From Rhizopus sp. PT2906 (taxonomy: Eukaryota > Mucoromycota > Mucoromycetes > Mucorales > Rhizopodaceae): a stretch of DNA of 64,000 nt. The stretch spans positions 1 to 64,000 of the forward strand of contig JAMYHX010000027.1 in assembly GCA_025529335.1 (NCBI GenBank), in the 5' to 3' direction. The translations under genes were made by a program, and so were the position numbers. Below the pieces are notes generated by a model that was not told the DNA's origin, ran no database searches, and saw only the letters and a list, made by a program, of their open reading frames with translations. Below are positions 1-12,567 of this stretch, piece after piece (the stretch's first letter is position 1; each line of letters opens with the position of its first letter).

Positions 1-97
1 CTTGTTTTTCTCTCTTTGTTTATTAGTTTTCTCTGTAATATATAAAATAGAAACACCCACCGAATGTATGCACACATTTGTATAAAAGGCTTTTATT

Positions 98-3000
98 TTA
101 CAATTCTGGTAAAGCGGTCAATAGACTTTTAATAATGCGCTTACCAGCAATAAGGTTTAGTAAACGAATACGCTCATTGTGCAAGTGAGCTTGATCAGAA
201 GATTGTCCAAAAGGAATATGGACTGCTGGAGCATTGCAAAACTTTTCTAACCATCGTACGGCTGGAATCGATCCACCTTCTCGAATATAAAGAGGCTTCA
301 CCTTCCATTCTTTCTCAACTGCTGTCTCTACTGCTCTGAAATATTTATTGTTTAAGTCACCAAGCCAGTACTCTGCTACACTTTCAATATTGATGGATAT
401 CTTGTTGTCTGATTTACAGCTGGCAAACACTTGATGAACATATTTCGTAAATTGAGAGCATATTTCAGATATCGATTGATCCGGCACTACACGCATGCTT
501 ACAGATGCCTTTGCAGTGCGAGGAATAATAGTAGGGTTATTGATCGATACATCTATTTTATGAACAGTTAATGTAGGATATCTCCAACGCGCCATCAATT
601 GCTTTTTTTGTGTTTCTGCGTCCAGTTCCTCATCAGCAATTTTCATTTTGCGTTGTGTTTCTTTATCCGCTTCAGACTCTTTCACTGGACTGGGTAAGGC
701 TATAGTTGAATGATGGGTTCGAGTACTCGAATGAGCTGTTTTAGAAGTCTTCATCCATTCTACGATTGGATCATACAGTCTCTCTTCTGTTTCGGTCACT
801 GGTCTAACATCTTTATAAAAGTCTACAAGGGCATGTCAACATATCTTGTACGTATTTTTTTTTTTTGTTTTATCTGAACAAACCTGGCACAAGTACTTTC
901 TTATCAGTGTCAACCAATTTTCCAAGCACATGTATCAAGTCAACTAATGGTTCAGAGACAGCTCCACCTTCAACACCCGAGTGTAAATCTGCACGTTGGT
1001 TGCAAATGGATACTGTAGCATGTACAACACCTCTTAATCCGTATGTTATACAAGGTACATCCTCTCCTAACCAGTATGAATTGCTTTTTTATCTTATTTT
1101 AATACCTTTAATAAAGCAATAGTAATTACATGACATACCTTAATAAGATCATATCTACATCATTAAATAAATCCTTATTCTGTTCCACTGCTTCATACAA
1201 GCCTATACTCCCACTTTCTTCTTCACCTTCAATCAAGAATACTACATTCACATCCAATTGCCCTTCCTTTAGTAATTCATTTACGGCAAATATACAAGCT
1301 AGCATAGGGCCCTTTAAGACAAATTAACAGATTGAATAAAAACCAATGATTTACACCTTACTTTATTGTCACTTGTGCCTCTTCCATAGAGATAGCCATT
1401 CTTGCCCGTTAACTCAAAAGGATCACTGCCCCACATGTTTTTCTCATGTTCAACTGCGATCACATCATAGTGTCCATAGATCAACACGGTAGGTACACGT
1501 TTTTGGTCATTACCTTTGCCGCTGAATCTGCCATACACGAGTGGATTACGTCCCGAAGCTCCAGGTATCATTCGACTGACAGCACCAAGTTGTTGAAGAA
1601 CATTCTTTAAGAAGCGAGCTCCTCGTCTACACTCCTCCATGTACCTCGGCATGCCGCTTACCGTTCGGATGGCAACCCACTTTTCTAGAACGTAGAGCAT
1701 CATATCAGTCGAAGGCGTACCTTGTAGGGTGCCACTGCTGTACCTCCGCATCATGTCAGCAGGTGCATGAGCATTCGAGGAAATATCCCAAAATTTGATA
1801 GACTGGTCACTGCTTCCTGAGATCAGGCAATCTTCGCGCTCGGTTAAGGATAAGACAATGCCATGATGTTCTATTAAAACCTCTTTTAACTGAAATACTT
1901 CGTCCCACAATCGGATTGAACCGTCGGCTGATGCGCTGATGAATCCACCTCTTCTCACTGCAATGGCCAATACATCATCCTATAATAAGCTTTAGCCTTG
2001 TAGCCTCCCTCTCTTTCCTATCTACTTACAGTATGTGCAATGACTGATCTGATCATTTGATACTAATCCATATTAGTCTTTTTCATATTTAAATAATAAA
2101 TATTCCTTTCTCTTACTGTTTCCAAATCCCATATCTATTTCAAACATTAATATTCAAATAGTCAGGTGAGCGTGTACTACCCGTACCTGAATGTCACCAC
2201 CTTGTACACCACAAAATAAGTAACCATCTTCGGAAAGAGCAAGAGATAATATGCCCTTGTCTGAATTGCCTTTTAATGTACGCATATGTTGAATGACACC
2301 CTGACTGATGGACCAAATCTATACATGTTGTATAAGCTCAACGTTGACAAAATACAACCGCTCGATATTTTACCTTCACATTTCCATCACCTGAACCACT
2401 GATTAAGACTTCACCTTCCATGTTCGGAACATCTTTTGCATGCAACAGACAATAAACATATCCGTCGTGAGCATTACTATATACATTCTTCTCTCTGATG
2501 ACACACTTGATGACATTTTTATCAAGTAATTCCTGGAGCCTTTCTTCTTCTTCACCTAAATGATCACCCAGCTCAAAAAAGTTAATTGGTTTTCCTTTTC
2601 GTCTTCTGGGAGAAGGAGGCACACTAGGTATATCAATTGTATGACCATGCGTCTGAGGATCAGCAAAGTCGTACCACTAACCAAATATAAAACAAGTATG
2701 AGGCTATTTTCATTTGGTATTGCAACATTAACAAAAACCTGCCTGAATACTTGTATTCTGACTGCCAAAGAACAACATGTTGTTTTTATCGGAATAAACT
2801 ACAGAAAAGATATCTCCAACGTCATGACAGGATTGAATAAGATAGGCGCATGTCAACGTTTCCGTATTCCAAACTCGAACTGTGCCGTCTCCTGAGCAAC
2901 TGAACAAGTACTTCTCGTCTGCAGATAATGTCAATCCTAATACACTTCCTGTATGTCCTCTCAGGATCGTTACTAATCTAAATGTTTGAAGACACCAGAC

Positions 3001-3301
3001 CTACAAAGAGGTATAAATGCTGGGCAAACCGAATACACTAGAGTATTTTACATGAATCTTTGAGCTCTGACTTCCGCTAAATAAATAACGTCTACTGTTA
3101 ACCAAGGATAGCACTGAGTTGTTATCCTCTTGTGATATCGTATGTATACAGCGTGCTGGGTGTGTTGGTCTACTGTTTGACAACTGTGACAGATTGCCTT
3201 TAGCATGTGTTAATCAAGTTTTATTTATTTTGGTATTTTCTCCTTCTTATTAACTTGCCTAAGACGCCCAAGCCTTCTTTTCCGTAAAGAGAAGGCTCCA
3301 T
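98..3301 (-). CDS. DUG2: Dug2-like protein: WD40 repeats fused to M20 metallopeptidase
   Basis: This is the non-canonical glutathione-degradation subunit; in yeast Dug2 pairs with Dug3 to cleave the gamma-glutamyl bond in the cytosol. Reading the minus strand, the N-terminal half holds WD40 blades (GDGTVRVW near 2890, GSGDGNVK near 2400, SSDQSIKFWD near 1800, DGSIRLWDE near 1920). The C-terminal half is an M20 peptidase with GHYDV, GRGTSDNKG, EGEEESGS and a late AHLHNE motif, which supply the metal ligands and catalytic acid. At least eight short introns are needed. The WD40-plus-M20 order is diagnostic of Dug2, and the roughly 870-residue size matches yeast Dug2. Start: a 47-nt first exon (3255-3301) spliced over an 82-nt intron gives an open frame; an in-frame stop blocks any simpler start. 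The first exon is an inference, the rest is well supported. Confidence 0.88.
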
Positions 3302-3534
3302 CGTTCCGATATCAAATAAAAAAAGAAAAAGGAAAAAAGAAAAAGATCGGATTATTAGACAATTAAAGATGAGTGTTTTCGAGCTCAGCTTCCAGAGAGG
3401 GAGGGGTATTGTTTTTTATTCCAATAAATTAGTTGCAATTCATTATAGAAAGCGCTGACTGTCATCGTCGTTATTATCATTATTATTGCTTGTTTGATTT
3501 TAGCTTTATTAATGCATCCTATATAGTATTATGG

Positions 3535-6220
3535 TTAGAAAGAAGGAGAAGGGTATTTAAAAAGACTAACCTTGAAATTGAAACTATCATTTGGCTGAAC
3601 AAAGGGATGCTCTAACAGTTGCTTGGCTGTTGGTCGATCTTCAGGGTTACTACATAACCAGTGTTGGTTTTGATAAAAGAATAGATGACAAACACTTACA
3701 TTCTGAAACACTGCTCAAGGAAATCTTTCGCCTCGGATGAGATATTAGAGGGTATCTCTGGTGATTTGTGATTACCAATCTAATAAGGACTCATGTTAGC
3801 TTATTGTTATTCATACATTGGTACATATACATCTTTACCGCATATAAAGCTGCAAGACTTGTCAGATGCATCCATGGATGCGTTCCAGTCAACATCTCGA
3901 GTACAGTACATCCCAAGCTCCTGTTCAAATGTTTAGTTACAGAATCCATTGTGTCTTTCTTTCTTACCAAATATCCACTTTTGCACTATAGTTGTTTGTA
4001 AGTGCCTCTGGCGCCATCCAGAATACGGTTCCTTTCATGGTTGAGTTGTTAGATACACTGTCATATGCGCTTTCATTTTGGTTTTTGGATAATCCAAAGT
4101 CTGTAATTTTACAAATGCCATTTTGATCAATGAGTACATTTCCTGCCTTGATATCCTAAAGAAAAAGAGAATAAGATGGATGATTTACTGTGATAAACAA
4201 TAGCTTACTCTATGAAGAATACCACGTTCGTGTAGGTACTCTAGACCCTGAAGTATTTGACGGGTGAAAAAGGAAATCAAGGGTTCTTCAAAGACACTGT
4301 ACTGCTTTAGTAAACTGGCGATACTTCCACCTGGCACGTATTCGAGAAAGATAAAGATGAGCCCTTCGTCAGGATTAAAGTCGTATCCCATGTACTGCAC
4401 GATATTGATATGATCAAGATCTTTGAGGAGTGAAATTTCGTGATAGAGAGCATCCGCTGCTTCTTTTAAACCCTGGTTGCGCTTATCTGCTTGGGTGACG
4501 GCAACATCAACTTGCTTGACGGCAATCCATTCACCTGTAGCCACATTGAGCGCATGGTAAACACGACCAAAGGAACCTCGGCCGATGAGCTCACCACGCA
4601 TCCACTGCATTCTAGTCGGCACGGGCTTATCACTGGCTACAATGCGTCCTTCTTCGCCCGGTTTCACGCGCTCGACTTTGCTGCCCCACATCTTGGTACT
4701 TTTTCGTCTCAACACTGTATTGCCCACATTTCGTGTCTCCTGCCTCCAGCGTCGGTGAGCCTCTTTAGCAACCACACGTACGGATGGTCTATGACCGTGC
4801 AGTCTCCTGGAGATGCTGGGTGGAATAGCATTATTCTCAACCGTGATTTCTTTATCCAGATCGTGGCCGGGTAAGTACTGATCAATGTTGCGATACAGTT
4901 TCTCTACAGATGGACGTTCGCCAAGAACATCATCTTCTGCAAAGGCATCGCCGTCGCTCTTTTGAGATCCAATCGGTGACGGTGGTTCTGTCGGGGTGGC
5001 ACTGCTGCTAGTAAATGATTTGACGGCGGTAAAGTCCAAATCGTCGTTTCTTGGCGTGGGAGGATCATAAAGGGAGATACCTTCAACGTTCAGCTGTTGC
5101 TCGGCTGGCCAGGAAGAAGGCTGTGTGTTTAGCAGATGCTTGGACGGGGGTGTTGCCCAAAGCTCGCTCGACGGAATTGAAGGTGGATTGGTAAAATGAT
5201 AGCCAGCTGGCGCCAGTACGTATCGAACATAGTGAGGGTCGTGATAGGTCGATCTCTGTTGGCACATGAGCTCATATCCTTCAACTGGCACAACCAACAC
5301 ACGATTAGTCCTGCTGTCGTCCGATGATTGACATACACGGACGAGTTCTTCATCAGTCAGAGGAATAGCTAAAACTGAGTTTAGTAAAATGATGTCGTGA
5401 CAAAAAAGAAATGCAGGTGACATTACTAGACTGAACACCGTTTTCGTGATAAAAATAAAAGTAAGAAGGATCAGCGTCAATCGACAGTTTTTGTAAGACA
5501 GCATGCTTAATTGTCAGAGCATCGCTTGATTCTTTGATCCACAGCTTTATGAAGGTATCTGCGTCCAAAGTGACCTGGATTCGTCTATCCTGGGTCAATG
5601 CGTGTTGAAGAGGGACACGCTTGCCAAGTAATTTAGAAAGAATCTCTGGATCACTTGGGTTGATTCTCGGACTCGTTGGACTCTTTGTTTTCATGTGAAG
5701 TATGTTGGGTTGAAAGGCCTCGAGTATTTTGGATACATTGGATTCAGTTGAGGAGGTACGTTTGGGTATATATTGACTAATATCGAAATGCTGATTATTA
5801 GGTGAGGTAGTAATTTTAGTATGATTATTGGCAGAAGGGATGATGATACGAGGTAATGATTGTCTATGTAAATGCTGGTGTTGTGCCTATTTTAGAATAG
5901 ATAAATATGGTAAAGGTATATACACACAACACTATATACAGTACTTGATCTGCTTTCACTTGTTGAATAGCTGATAATAGCCTCTGTTTCTCTGAATGAC
6001 TGATATGAACATGATTTAATACATCATCTAATTTTTCCATTGTCAAGTTTAAAAATTGATCATGTTGGATTCTATGTTCTAATATAAATATGAGTTCATG
6101 TTATAGTCTACAAAACAAGTTGTTACCATAAAAGACGGGCACTAAGGGACTCCAACCATTTGTGATTAACCATTTTCTAACATTATCTGATGTCCAAACG
6201 ATGGGCTTATCCTGTATCAT
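3535..6220 (-). CDS. STE11: Ste11/Byr2-type MAP kinase kinase kinase (SAM-RA-kinase)
   Basis: This MAPKKK would act in the mating/filamentation or osmotic cascade, phosphorylating a Ste7-like MAPKK. The N-terminus (from ATG at 6218-6220) encodes a SAM domain containing SDNVRKWLITNGW, continuing in the exon ending near 5947. An RA-like ubiquitin fold follows around 5360-5640 (IQVTLDADTFIKLWI). A Ser/Pro-rich linker precedes the kinase domain. The kinase has the glycine loop IGRGSFGRVY, the AVKQ lysine, HRDIKAGN split by an intron near 4150-4210, DFGLSK, an APE motif and the terminal motif NPEDRPTAKQLLEHPF. SAM plus RA plus kinase is the known Ste11/Byr2 order, so Ras and Ste50-like inputs are expected from the family. 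The 3' end is slightly uncertain: either a read-through to a stop at 3535 or one more short intron. Confidence 0.88.
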
Positions 6221-7439
6221 AATCACATATATATTAAATATAAAGGAAGGAAGAAAAAAAAGGAAAATCTCTCTCTTACTCTTTCCCTTTTTTCTTGCCA
6301 ATGGGATGCTGTGTAACAATGAGGTTTCTATGGAAATAGTAACCATGGCATAATGATAGAGACAAAAAAGGGGAGAAAAAAGAAAGGAGAAGCACACTGC
6401 TTCGAAAAGTAAAGTTGCACATATCATCAAAGCAAAGTCTATGGTAAAAACGTGATAGTATGGTATTTTACAATAGTTGATTTATATGGCTATTTTAAGC
6501 AGCATCATGAAAATAAAAGATAAAGTTTGAGACACCCTTTTTTTATTTGCCCAGTCTCTCTTTTTTTCTTTCTAAGCATGATTTTATGTTACAAAAAAGG
6601 AGATGCAGGAAAGGCAGTTGCGAATTCAACTAGAATAGCAACGTTGATTCTTGTTCTTTTACTACTTAAAGGGATACAGTAACTTATGTGGCTTGAAAGT
6701 AAAGCAATTGCGAAAATGTCTCGAAGGACACGTGAAAGCTTTACAGTGTTAAAACAGTATGCCATTGGAAAAAGAAAAAAGAAATTTGGTAAAGGGCAAT
6801 AACTTCATGACTAGCAAGTTAAGTCTCATTATTATGCTAATCAAAACTCTGAAGAAGTATACAGTAATGGTAAGTGAGGTACTGTGGCTCTTTACTGCTG
6901 AATTTATCATATTTTATTGACTTTCAATAAACAAAAAGTGCCACCGCATTTGTTATTTTTACGCATTTACCCTTGAAAAGACATGGATGTCTAGCGTCAA
7001 GGATAACTTGGATGGGTCAGATTGTAAAGTTATATCAGCCTGTTAGGTGTAAGGGCTCTTGAGATGCATTTTTGACAAAGCATCTAGTCACTTACACTAT
7101 ACACAAATGGATGACTCAGTCGATTTGACTTATGCTTTAATAATGTTTAAAAAATCAATATCTTGGCATGAGCAGTGCTGCCAAGATATACTCAGTCACT
7201 TTTCGCTTTTATCCTTATAGATCGTATAAGTACGCTTTATTGGAATTTCTTTCAGCTACTTTTCTCTTCTTTTCTGTCTACATTTGTCCCATTGTCTTCC
7301 GTATTAAGGTGCTTTAAACGAATACATATTCATCAATAGTAGTAACATTTACCATCTTTATGCAGTTTTGAATGCTTATTTCGAACTTTGTTCAATTTAT
7401 TATGAAAATATTAAATAGTTTTTTATTTACAATAAGTAG
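6221..7439. other. Intergenic stretch, no gene seen
   Basis: About 1.2 kb between the Ste11-like gene and the GATA factor 3' end. It is AT-rich, with pyrimidine tracts near 6265-6300 and 6540-6560. No reading frame with a recognisable domain, no tRNA-like A/B box pair and no long repeat was found. It should contain the kinase promoter. Confidence 0.5.
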
Positions 7440-8222
7440 TTACTTTGATCTTCTTTTACTCTTTTTTTTTGTCGACCGTCTTTTCATGTTTCCAGATCTA
7501 TTCCTTTTTTTAATGACATCAGTTTTTAAACTCAGCGGACGAACCACACCATGAAGTTTCAAGAATAGGCCACATGCATTGCATAAAACCTCGCCCTCTG
7601 GGTTCCTTCGCCAAAGGGGAGTATTGGTCGTTTCACAGTTACTACATTTTATATCGCAATCCACTTCTTTTTTAATTTGCTTCTTTGCTTGTGTAATCGA
7701 TGGTGTTGATTTCTTTTTATGACTAGATCCCCAATCAGGGTCATCGTCCTCCTCATCTATTTCTTCATATTCTTCTTCTTCCTCAAATATATACTCTTCT
7801 TCTTCCTCAAATATATACTCTTCTTCTTCCTCTTGCTCCTCTTGTTCTTCTTCATCCTCAGTCACTTGATGATATGTATCATCCATTAATTCTTTGTCAG
7901 ATAATATCACATCTTCATCGCTTAGTTGTAAAGGGGAGTATGAAACGGATTCATGCTGAAATGATTCTTCATTCAGGGATTCACCAGAGGACGGTATTAT
8001 GTCTTCATCCTGATGATATATAAATAAAGAGGGATCTAGGTGAGGGGATAGTAGATCATGTGTTGTTGTGCTTGATAGTATTTGCAGTGGATGAATGTGA
8101 GATACTTGCTGTTCTTGATTTAAATAGAGAGAGCAATTGGCTTGATTGCCCATGACAAATGACGGGTTAATTGTATGGGCTTCTTGTAGTAAAAATGGCC
8201 TTTGTGCGTAAAATGAGTACAT
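7440..8222 (-). CDS. GATA-type zinc finger transcription factor
   Basis: A 260-residue single-exon protein predicted to bind GATA sites in the nucleus. The single type IVa finger near the C-terminus reads CSNC-X17-CNACG with the fungal core TPLWRRNPEGEVLCNACG, followed by the basic tail LKLHGVVRPLSLKTDVIKKR and a Lys/Arg-rich end. The finger resembles AreA/Gat1, Sfu1/Urbs1 and Wc-2 class factors, so nitrogen, iron or light regulation are all possible. The middle is a strongly acidic low-complexity region with EEEEEYIF repeated by a 24-bp DNA unit, a plausible activation domain. Start is the first ATG in frame. No upstream DNA-binding domain is visible. GATA identity is certain; the regulon cannot be told from sequence. 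Confidence 0.9.
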   Translation of the reverse strand: MYSFYAQRPFLLQEAHTINPSFVMGNQANCSLYLNQEQQVSHIHPLQILSSTTTHDLLSPHLDPSLFIYHQDEDIIPSSGESLNEESFQHESVSYSPLQLSDEDVILSDKELMDDTYHQVTEDEEEQEEQEEEEEYIFEEEEEYIFEEEEEYEEIDEEDDDPDWGSSHKKKSTPSITQAKKQIKKEVDCDIKCSNCETTNTPLWRRNPEGEVLCNACGLFLKLHGVVRPLSLKTDVIKKRNRSGNMKRRSTKKKSKRRSK

Positions 8223-8646
8223 GCTTAAAGAAGAAAAGAGAAAAGAATGAAAGAGAGGAAAGCAAAGAGCTAGTATTTATGGTGAAATGCGTGCATCAAA
8301 TGACGAGCGTTTCCTTGACATCGTGTGTGACACGAAAAATTTCGAAACATTACCTTGTCCACAAGGCAAAATTCATTTGCTCAGGCTTTATTCTACTATG
8401 CACACCCCATTTGATAAGCAAACTTTGTTTTCAAATAGAGATAAAAATTTTTAATAGGAAATTTTTACGTTCCCACACGATATGATAGATAATCGCTATA
8501 GCAACAATCAAGAGATAATGTAAATAAACATATAAATAAAGAAAATAGCATCTAGACCATACTCACAAAGTATATTTTCATATGAAGAGCATTTCAACCA
8601 ATCAAAAAAGAACTTTATTCTCGTCGATCAATCTTTACACGTGTCC
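8223..8646. other. Intergenic stretch between GATA factor and PCCB
   Basis: Holds the GATA-factor promoter and the 3' side of PCCB. An open frame on the plus strand (8171-8485) has no recognisable domain and lies across the GATA start, so it is not called as a gene. Confidence 0.4.
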
Positions 8647-10542
8647 TTACAAAAAACTACCGTGCTTTTTCGCTGGATTTACCAAATTTTTCAATTTCAA
8701 CAAATTGAGCTGCTCAATCAATCTTGCTCGTGTGTGCCTAGTGATGGTCATGAGGAATGTTGATGTAAATATTATTGTTTTTTTACCTTGGCTCAACAAT
8801 ATCATCCAAATAACCCCTCTTGGCTGCAAACAAGGGTGTTGCAAACCTTTCCTTATACTCTTTCTTCATCGTTGCCTTGTCTGGATGATTTCTGAATATG
8901 ATTTCCACTGCACCACCTGCTCCCATGACAGCAATTTCAGCAGATGGCCATGCAACACTAAAGAAGCAAATAAGAATAATAAACAATATGCATCTAATCA
9001 TACTTACTTGTAGTCCCCTCTTAAATGTTTTGAGCTCATCACAATATACGCCCCACCATAAGCTTTTCGCGTGATTACTGTCAGTTTGGGAACAGTTGCT
9101 TCACAATAAGCATAAAGCAATTTGGCACCATGTTTGATGATTCCTCCATGTTCTTGAGATGTACCTGGCATAAAGCCAGGTACGTCTACAAAAGTTACCA
9201 AGGGGATATTAAATGCATCACAGAATCGTATGAAACGTGCTGCTTTCAAAGATGCATCTATATCGAGTGCTCCAGAAGATACTAGTGGCTGATTGGCTAT
9301 AACCCCAACAGGCTGTCCACTCAATCTTGCAAATCCCACTAAAATATTGCTAGCATAATCAGCTGATATTTCATAAAAGGAATGTGCATCAGTCACCTAT
9401 AGTTTAATTAGTATGAAGAAAAACAAATAAAAGGAGTCCTACTCTGGCCACTATTTCCTTCATATCATACGCAATTGCGGAATCGGATGGTATAATTCTA
9501 TCTATAGCCTCATCTTCTCTGTCAACTGGATCATCACATTCAACAGTAGGAGCTGATTCCCGATTGGATTGTGGTAAATAAGTGAGCAAATCCCGGACTC
9601 TATTATATAAACCATTCAACATGACGTCTTTTCACATCATCTTTTCTCGCCAACTAACCCTTGTAATGCTTCGGCGTCATTATCAAATGCATTGTGGGCC
9701 ACGCCGCTCTTTTCTGTATGTGTCCTGGCCCCTCCCAACTCTTCCTGGCTTACTTGTTCATTCAACACTGCCTTAACCACGTCAGGCCCAGTGACAAACA
9801 TATAAGAGCTGTCTCGGACCATGAATGTAAAGTCAGTCAATGCTGGACTATAGACCGCACCACCTGCACAGGGCCCCATCACGACTGAAATTTGCGGTAT
9901 TACGCCAGAGGCTAGTACATTCTTTTGAAATATATCTGCATACCCTGCCAGTGAATTGACTCCTTCCTGAATTCTTGCTCCTCCGCTGTCCTGAAGCCCA
10001 ATGACAGGTGCACCTACCAACATTGCTTGATCCATCACTTTTAATATCTTGTTCGCATTTGTCCTCGACAGACTGCCCCCTAACACAGTAAAGTCTTGGC
10101 TATACACAAACACCTTTCGCCCATGGATTGTTCCATGCCCTGTGACGACACCATCGCCCGGTATCTTATACTGGCTCATGTCAAAGTCCGTGCACTCATG
10201 CTCGACAAACGTATCATATTCTCGAAAAGAACCCCTGTCTAATAACAATCCGAGTCGCTCTCTTGCTGTCAATTTTCCCTGTGATTTTGTTCATTAATTA
10301 TTTTATCTCTGCTCCTTGCTTTATATTTTACTTTCTTGTGTTGTGCTTCTATTCTGGCTGGACCCCCTCCTTCTTCAGCTTGTCTTCTTTTCTCATTTAT
10401 CGTTGTTGTCATTGTTGAATAGAATCTGCTCTGATCACAAAGTTGTTACTTTAAATGTCGTAACAAGTCAAATAGTTCTTACTTTTGCTGCATTAGAATA
10501 CAAGTAGCAACTGGATCGTGTAATTAACTTTCTCGAAAGCAT
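8647..10542 (-). CDS. PCCB: Propionyl-CoA carboxylase beta chain, mitochondrial
   Basis: Carboxyltransferase subunit that moves CO2 from biotin on the alpha subunit to propionyl-CoA, giving methylmalonyl-CoA. Visible motifs: GKLTARERL, the oxyanion-site segment GGSLSRTNANKI, SGGARIQEGV, MGPCAGGAVYSPALTDF, GFARLSGQPVGVIANQP, DVPGFMPGT and KAYGGAYIVMSSKHL. Start: exon 1 (10483-10542) encodes a basic, Ser-rich presequence beginning MLSRKLITRSSCYLYS. It splices in phase 0 to an exon beginning SRFYST and then INEKRRQ, a good matrix-targeting layout. The last exon carries ARLIEQLNLLKLKN, ending at 8647. Total about 540 residues, the usual family length. Six or so introns. A methylcrotonyl-CoA carboxylase beta chain is less likely because the GGARIQEGV-to-KAYGGAY region follows the PCCB pattern. 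Confidence 0.93.
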
Positions 10543-10881
10543 GCTTAAAAATGAATGAATAAAAAAAAAGAAGTGCCTGTATATTGTTCAATAGTCGGGG
10601 CAAGAAATTCTCTCACACTTGCTCACTTAAAGCCTGTCCCCCTTTCTATATTTAGAGTGAAGATAATCCCCTTTGATCTTTCTTCTCTCATACAGATACA
10701 CATCCCTACCTCTTGTAATCTTTTTTCAGTAGACGCGTCTTTTACACGTTAATGCCTAATTAAAGGTCAGACTTCATGCGTACTTTTTACGTCATTGCCA
10801 TATTTGTTTGATGTCAATAAATTAAAATTTCCTATTCTCCCTCTCTCTTTTTTTACATTGTTTTCTCTATCTTTTTATACA
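10543..10881. promoter_or_regulatory. Divergent promoter region PCCB / SPP-like gene
   Basis: A 339-bp shared upstream region for two genes transcribed away from each other. A pyrimidine-rich tract (10840-10875) lies directly before the plus-strand ATG. No specific operator could be assigned. Confidence 0.4.
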
Positions 10882-12437
10882 ATGCCTCAGTATTTTAATA
10901 CGACAGATGACTGGCTAACTCTAATAGGCGCTTCATTAGCGTTACTGGCTCTAGCTATAGTGCCTATTTGTATAGGATCATCCATTTCGCTTCAAATGAT
11001 GAAGACGCCACCCAAGAAAAAAATTATGTTTGCTAATACAATGGATGAAGATGAAGTAAAAACCCAGGTGCTCTCTTCTCGTCACGCTCTTCTTTTCCCT
11101 ATTGTCGGATTTATTGCTCTCTTTTACACCTATTTGGCGCTAAAGGCGATTGATCCCGAGTATATTAATGAAGGTATAGCGATCATGACATCCATTCTAT
11201 CCACTGCCTTGATGTCAAACACGATTCTACTTGTTGCTAAGAACAATATTCCTAATCAATGGCTGGAAAAAATCGATGACTATCAATTTAGCTTTAGTCG
11301 ACGAGGTCAAGGTAAGTTTACGGTTTTATAGTGTATTAAATTGATGTTTATCCTCTTTATTTACTAGCCATGTGCGAGCTTCATGTCACTGTGATTCATT
11401 TACTCATATTTGCCATTTCTATTGCATTCTCTATTACTTATGCTATCACTCAACACTGGGCAATCGGTGACCTCTTTGCTGTATCACTTATCATCAATGC
11501 TATCGGGTTCCTCACGGTCGATTCCTTCTGTACAGGCTTTATTCTCCTATGTGGCATACTTATTCATGATCTGCTTTGGCTTTCGGGATCAGAAGCCATT
11601 GTAGACATAACAGAAAGCTTTTCAGGCGCTCCAACCAATATCGTTTGGCCCAGGTACATTGAAACGTTTGTCCTCAACAAGCTGGTCCAAGAAAATCAAT
11701 TATTTACTACGTTCAGTATCACGGATATTATCATCCCAGGTAAGCGTGTTGCGTGTGTATATCAAGGCTTTGTTGAGCTAACATTCCCTCCCAAAAAAAT
11801 AGGTATCTTTGTAGCCTATTGTTTACGATTTGACAGAGAAAGGGCACGGAATAAGGGTGTAACAAGTGATGAGTTTGATAAACCATTTTATAATGCTGCC
11901 GTGGTGGCCTATGCTGCAGGAGCTGGTACTTCTATCATTGCCGTTCATTTAACGAAAAGGGCCCAATCAGCACTGTTTTACATTACTCCAGCTTTACTCC
12001 TTTCTGTTCTGCTAACTGCTATCAAAGAAAGAAACCTCCGTGAAGTGACCGATGTGACTCCTTTCATTCAATCAATCAAGAAGCTTAATTTTATGGCAGA
12101 CCGTGACGAAAGACCAGAACGATTTGTCCCCAGATCCCCATCCACGAGTGGTAAGAACGGTAAAAGTCGTAGCAGTAAGACTGGTAGAAGCAGAACAAGG
12201 AGTGTGAGTAAAGGAAAGCGTACAAGGGGCAAGACAAGCAAACCGGTAGATGTCACTCTACCAACTTCTACAGGAATCCCTGATATAGATGTCACTGTGC
12301 GATCATCTCCTGAAAGTACCAAACAGGATACAGTGAATGGTCATGAACACCAAATCACATCTGATAACTCAAAGAAGAGATATTCAAGTAGAATTAGCAA
12401 AAAGAAACAAATAGAAGACTATATTGAAACGGCCTAA
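10882..12437 (+). CDS. Signal peptide peptidase-like intramembrane aspartyl protease homologue, altered motifs
   Basis: Multi-pass membrane protein of the SPP/presenilin fold, expected in the ER where SPP cleaves leftover signal peptides. Exons 10882-11311, 11368-11739 and 11803-12437 join in frame. The segment after the second intron, DIIIPGIFVAYCLRFDRE, is a close SPP hallmark, and the last TM has the PAL motif (ITPALLLSVL). The two active-site motifs differ: the usual YD is HD (LLCGILIHDLLW), and GxGD reads S-I-T-D, so both aspartates remain while both glycines are lost. The C-terminal tail of about 130 residues is long, basic and Ser-rich, ending in repeated KR/RS patches, and is presumably cytosolic. 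About 478 residues when spliced. Family membership is strong. Whether it is proteolytically active is open; it could be a pseudoprotease. Confidence 0.8.
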
Positions 12438-12567
12438 GATCTTCGCTTTACACTTAGAAATATATATATTTTTTTTACCTCCTCCTCCTCTCTTTATTCT
12501 AAACAATCCATCTAAACAAACCAGCAGAAATAAACACTTGAAGCTATTTTAATGCCCAACTTGTTTC

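Noticed and set aside
8171..8485. 104-codon plus-strand frame
   Set aside because: Overlaps the GATA-factor start on the other strand, is rich in Lys/Glu from AT-rich DNA, and has no recognisable domain.
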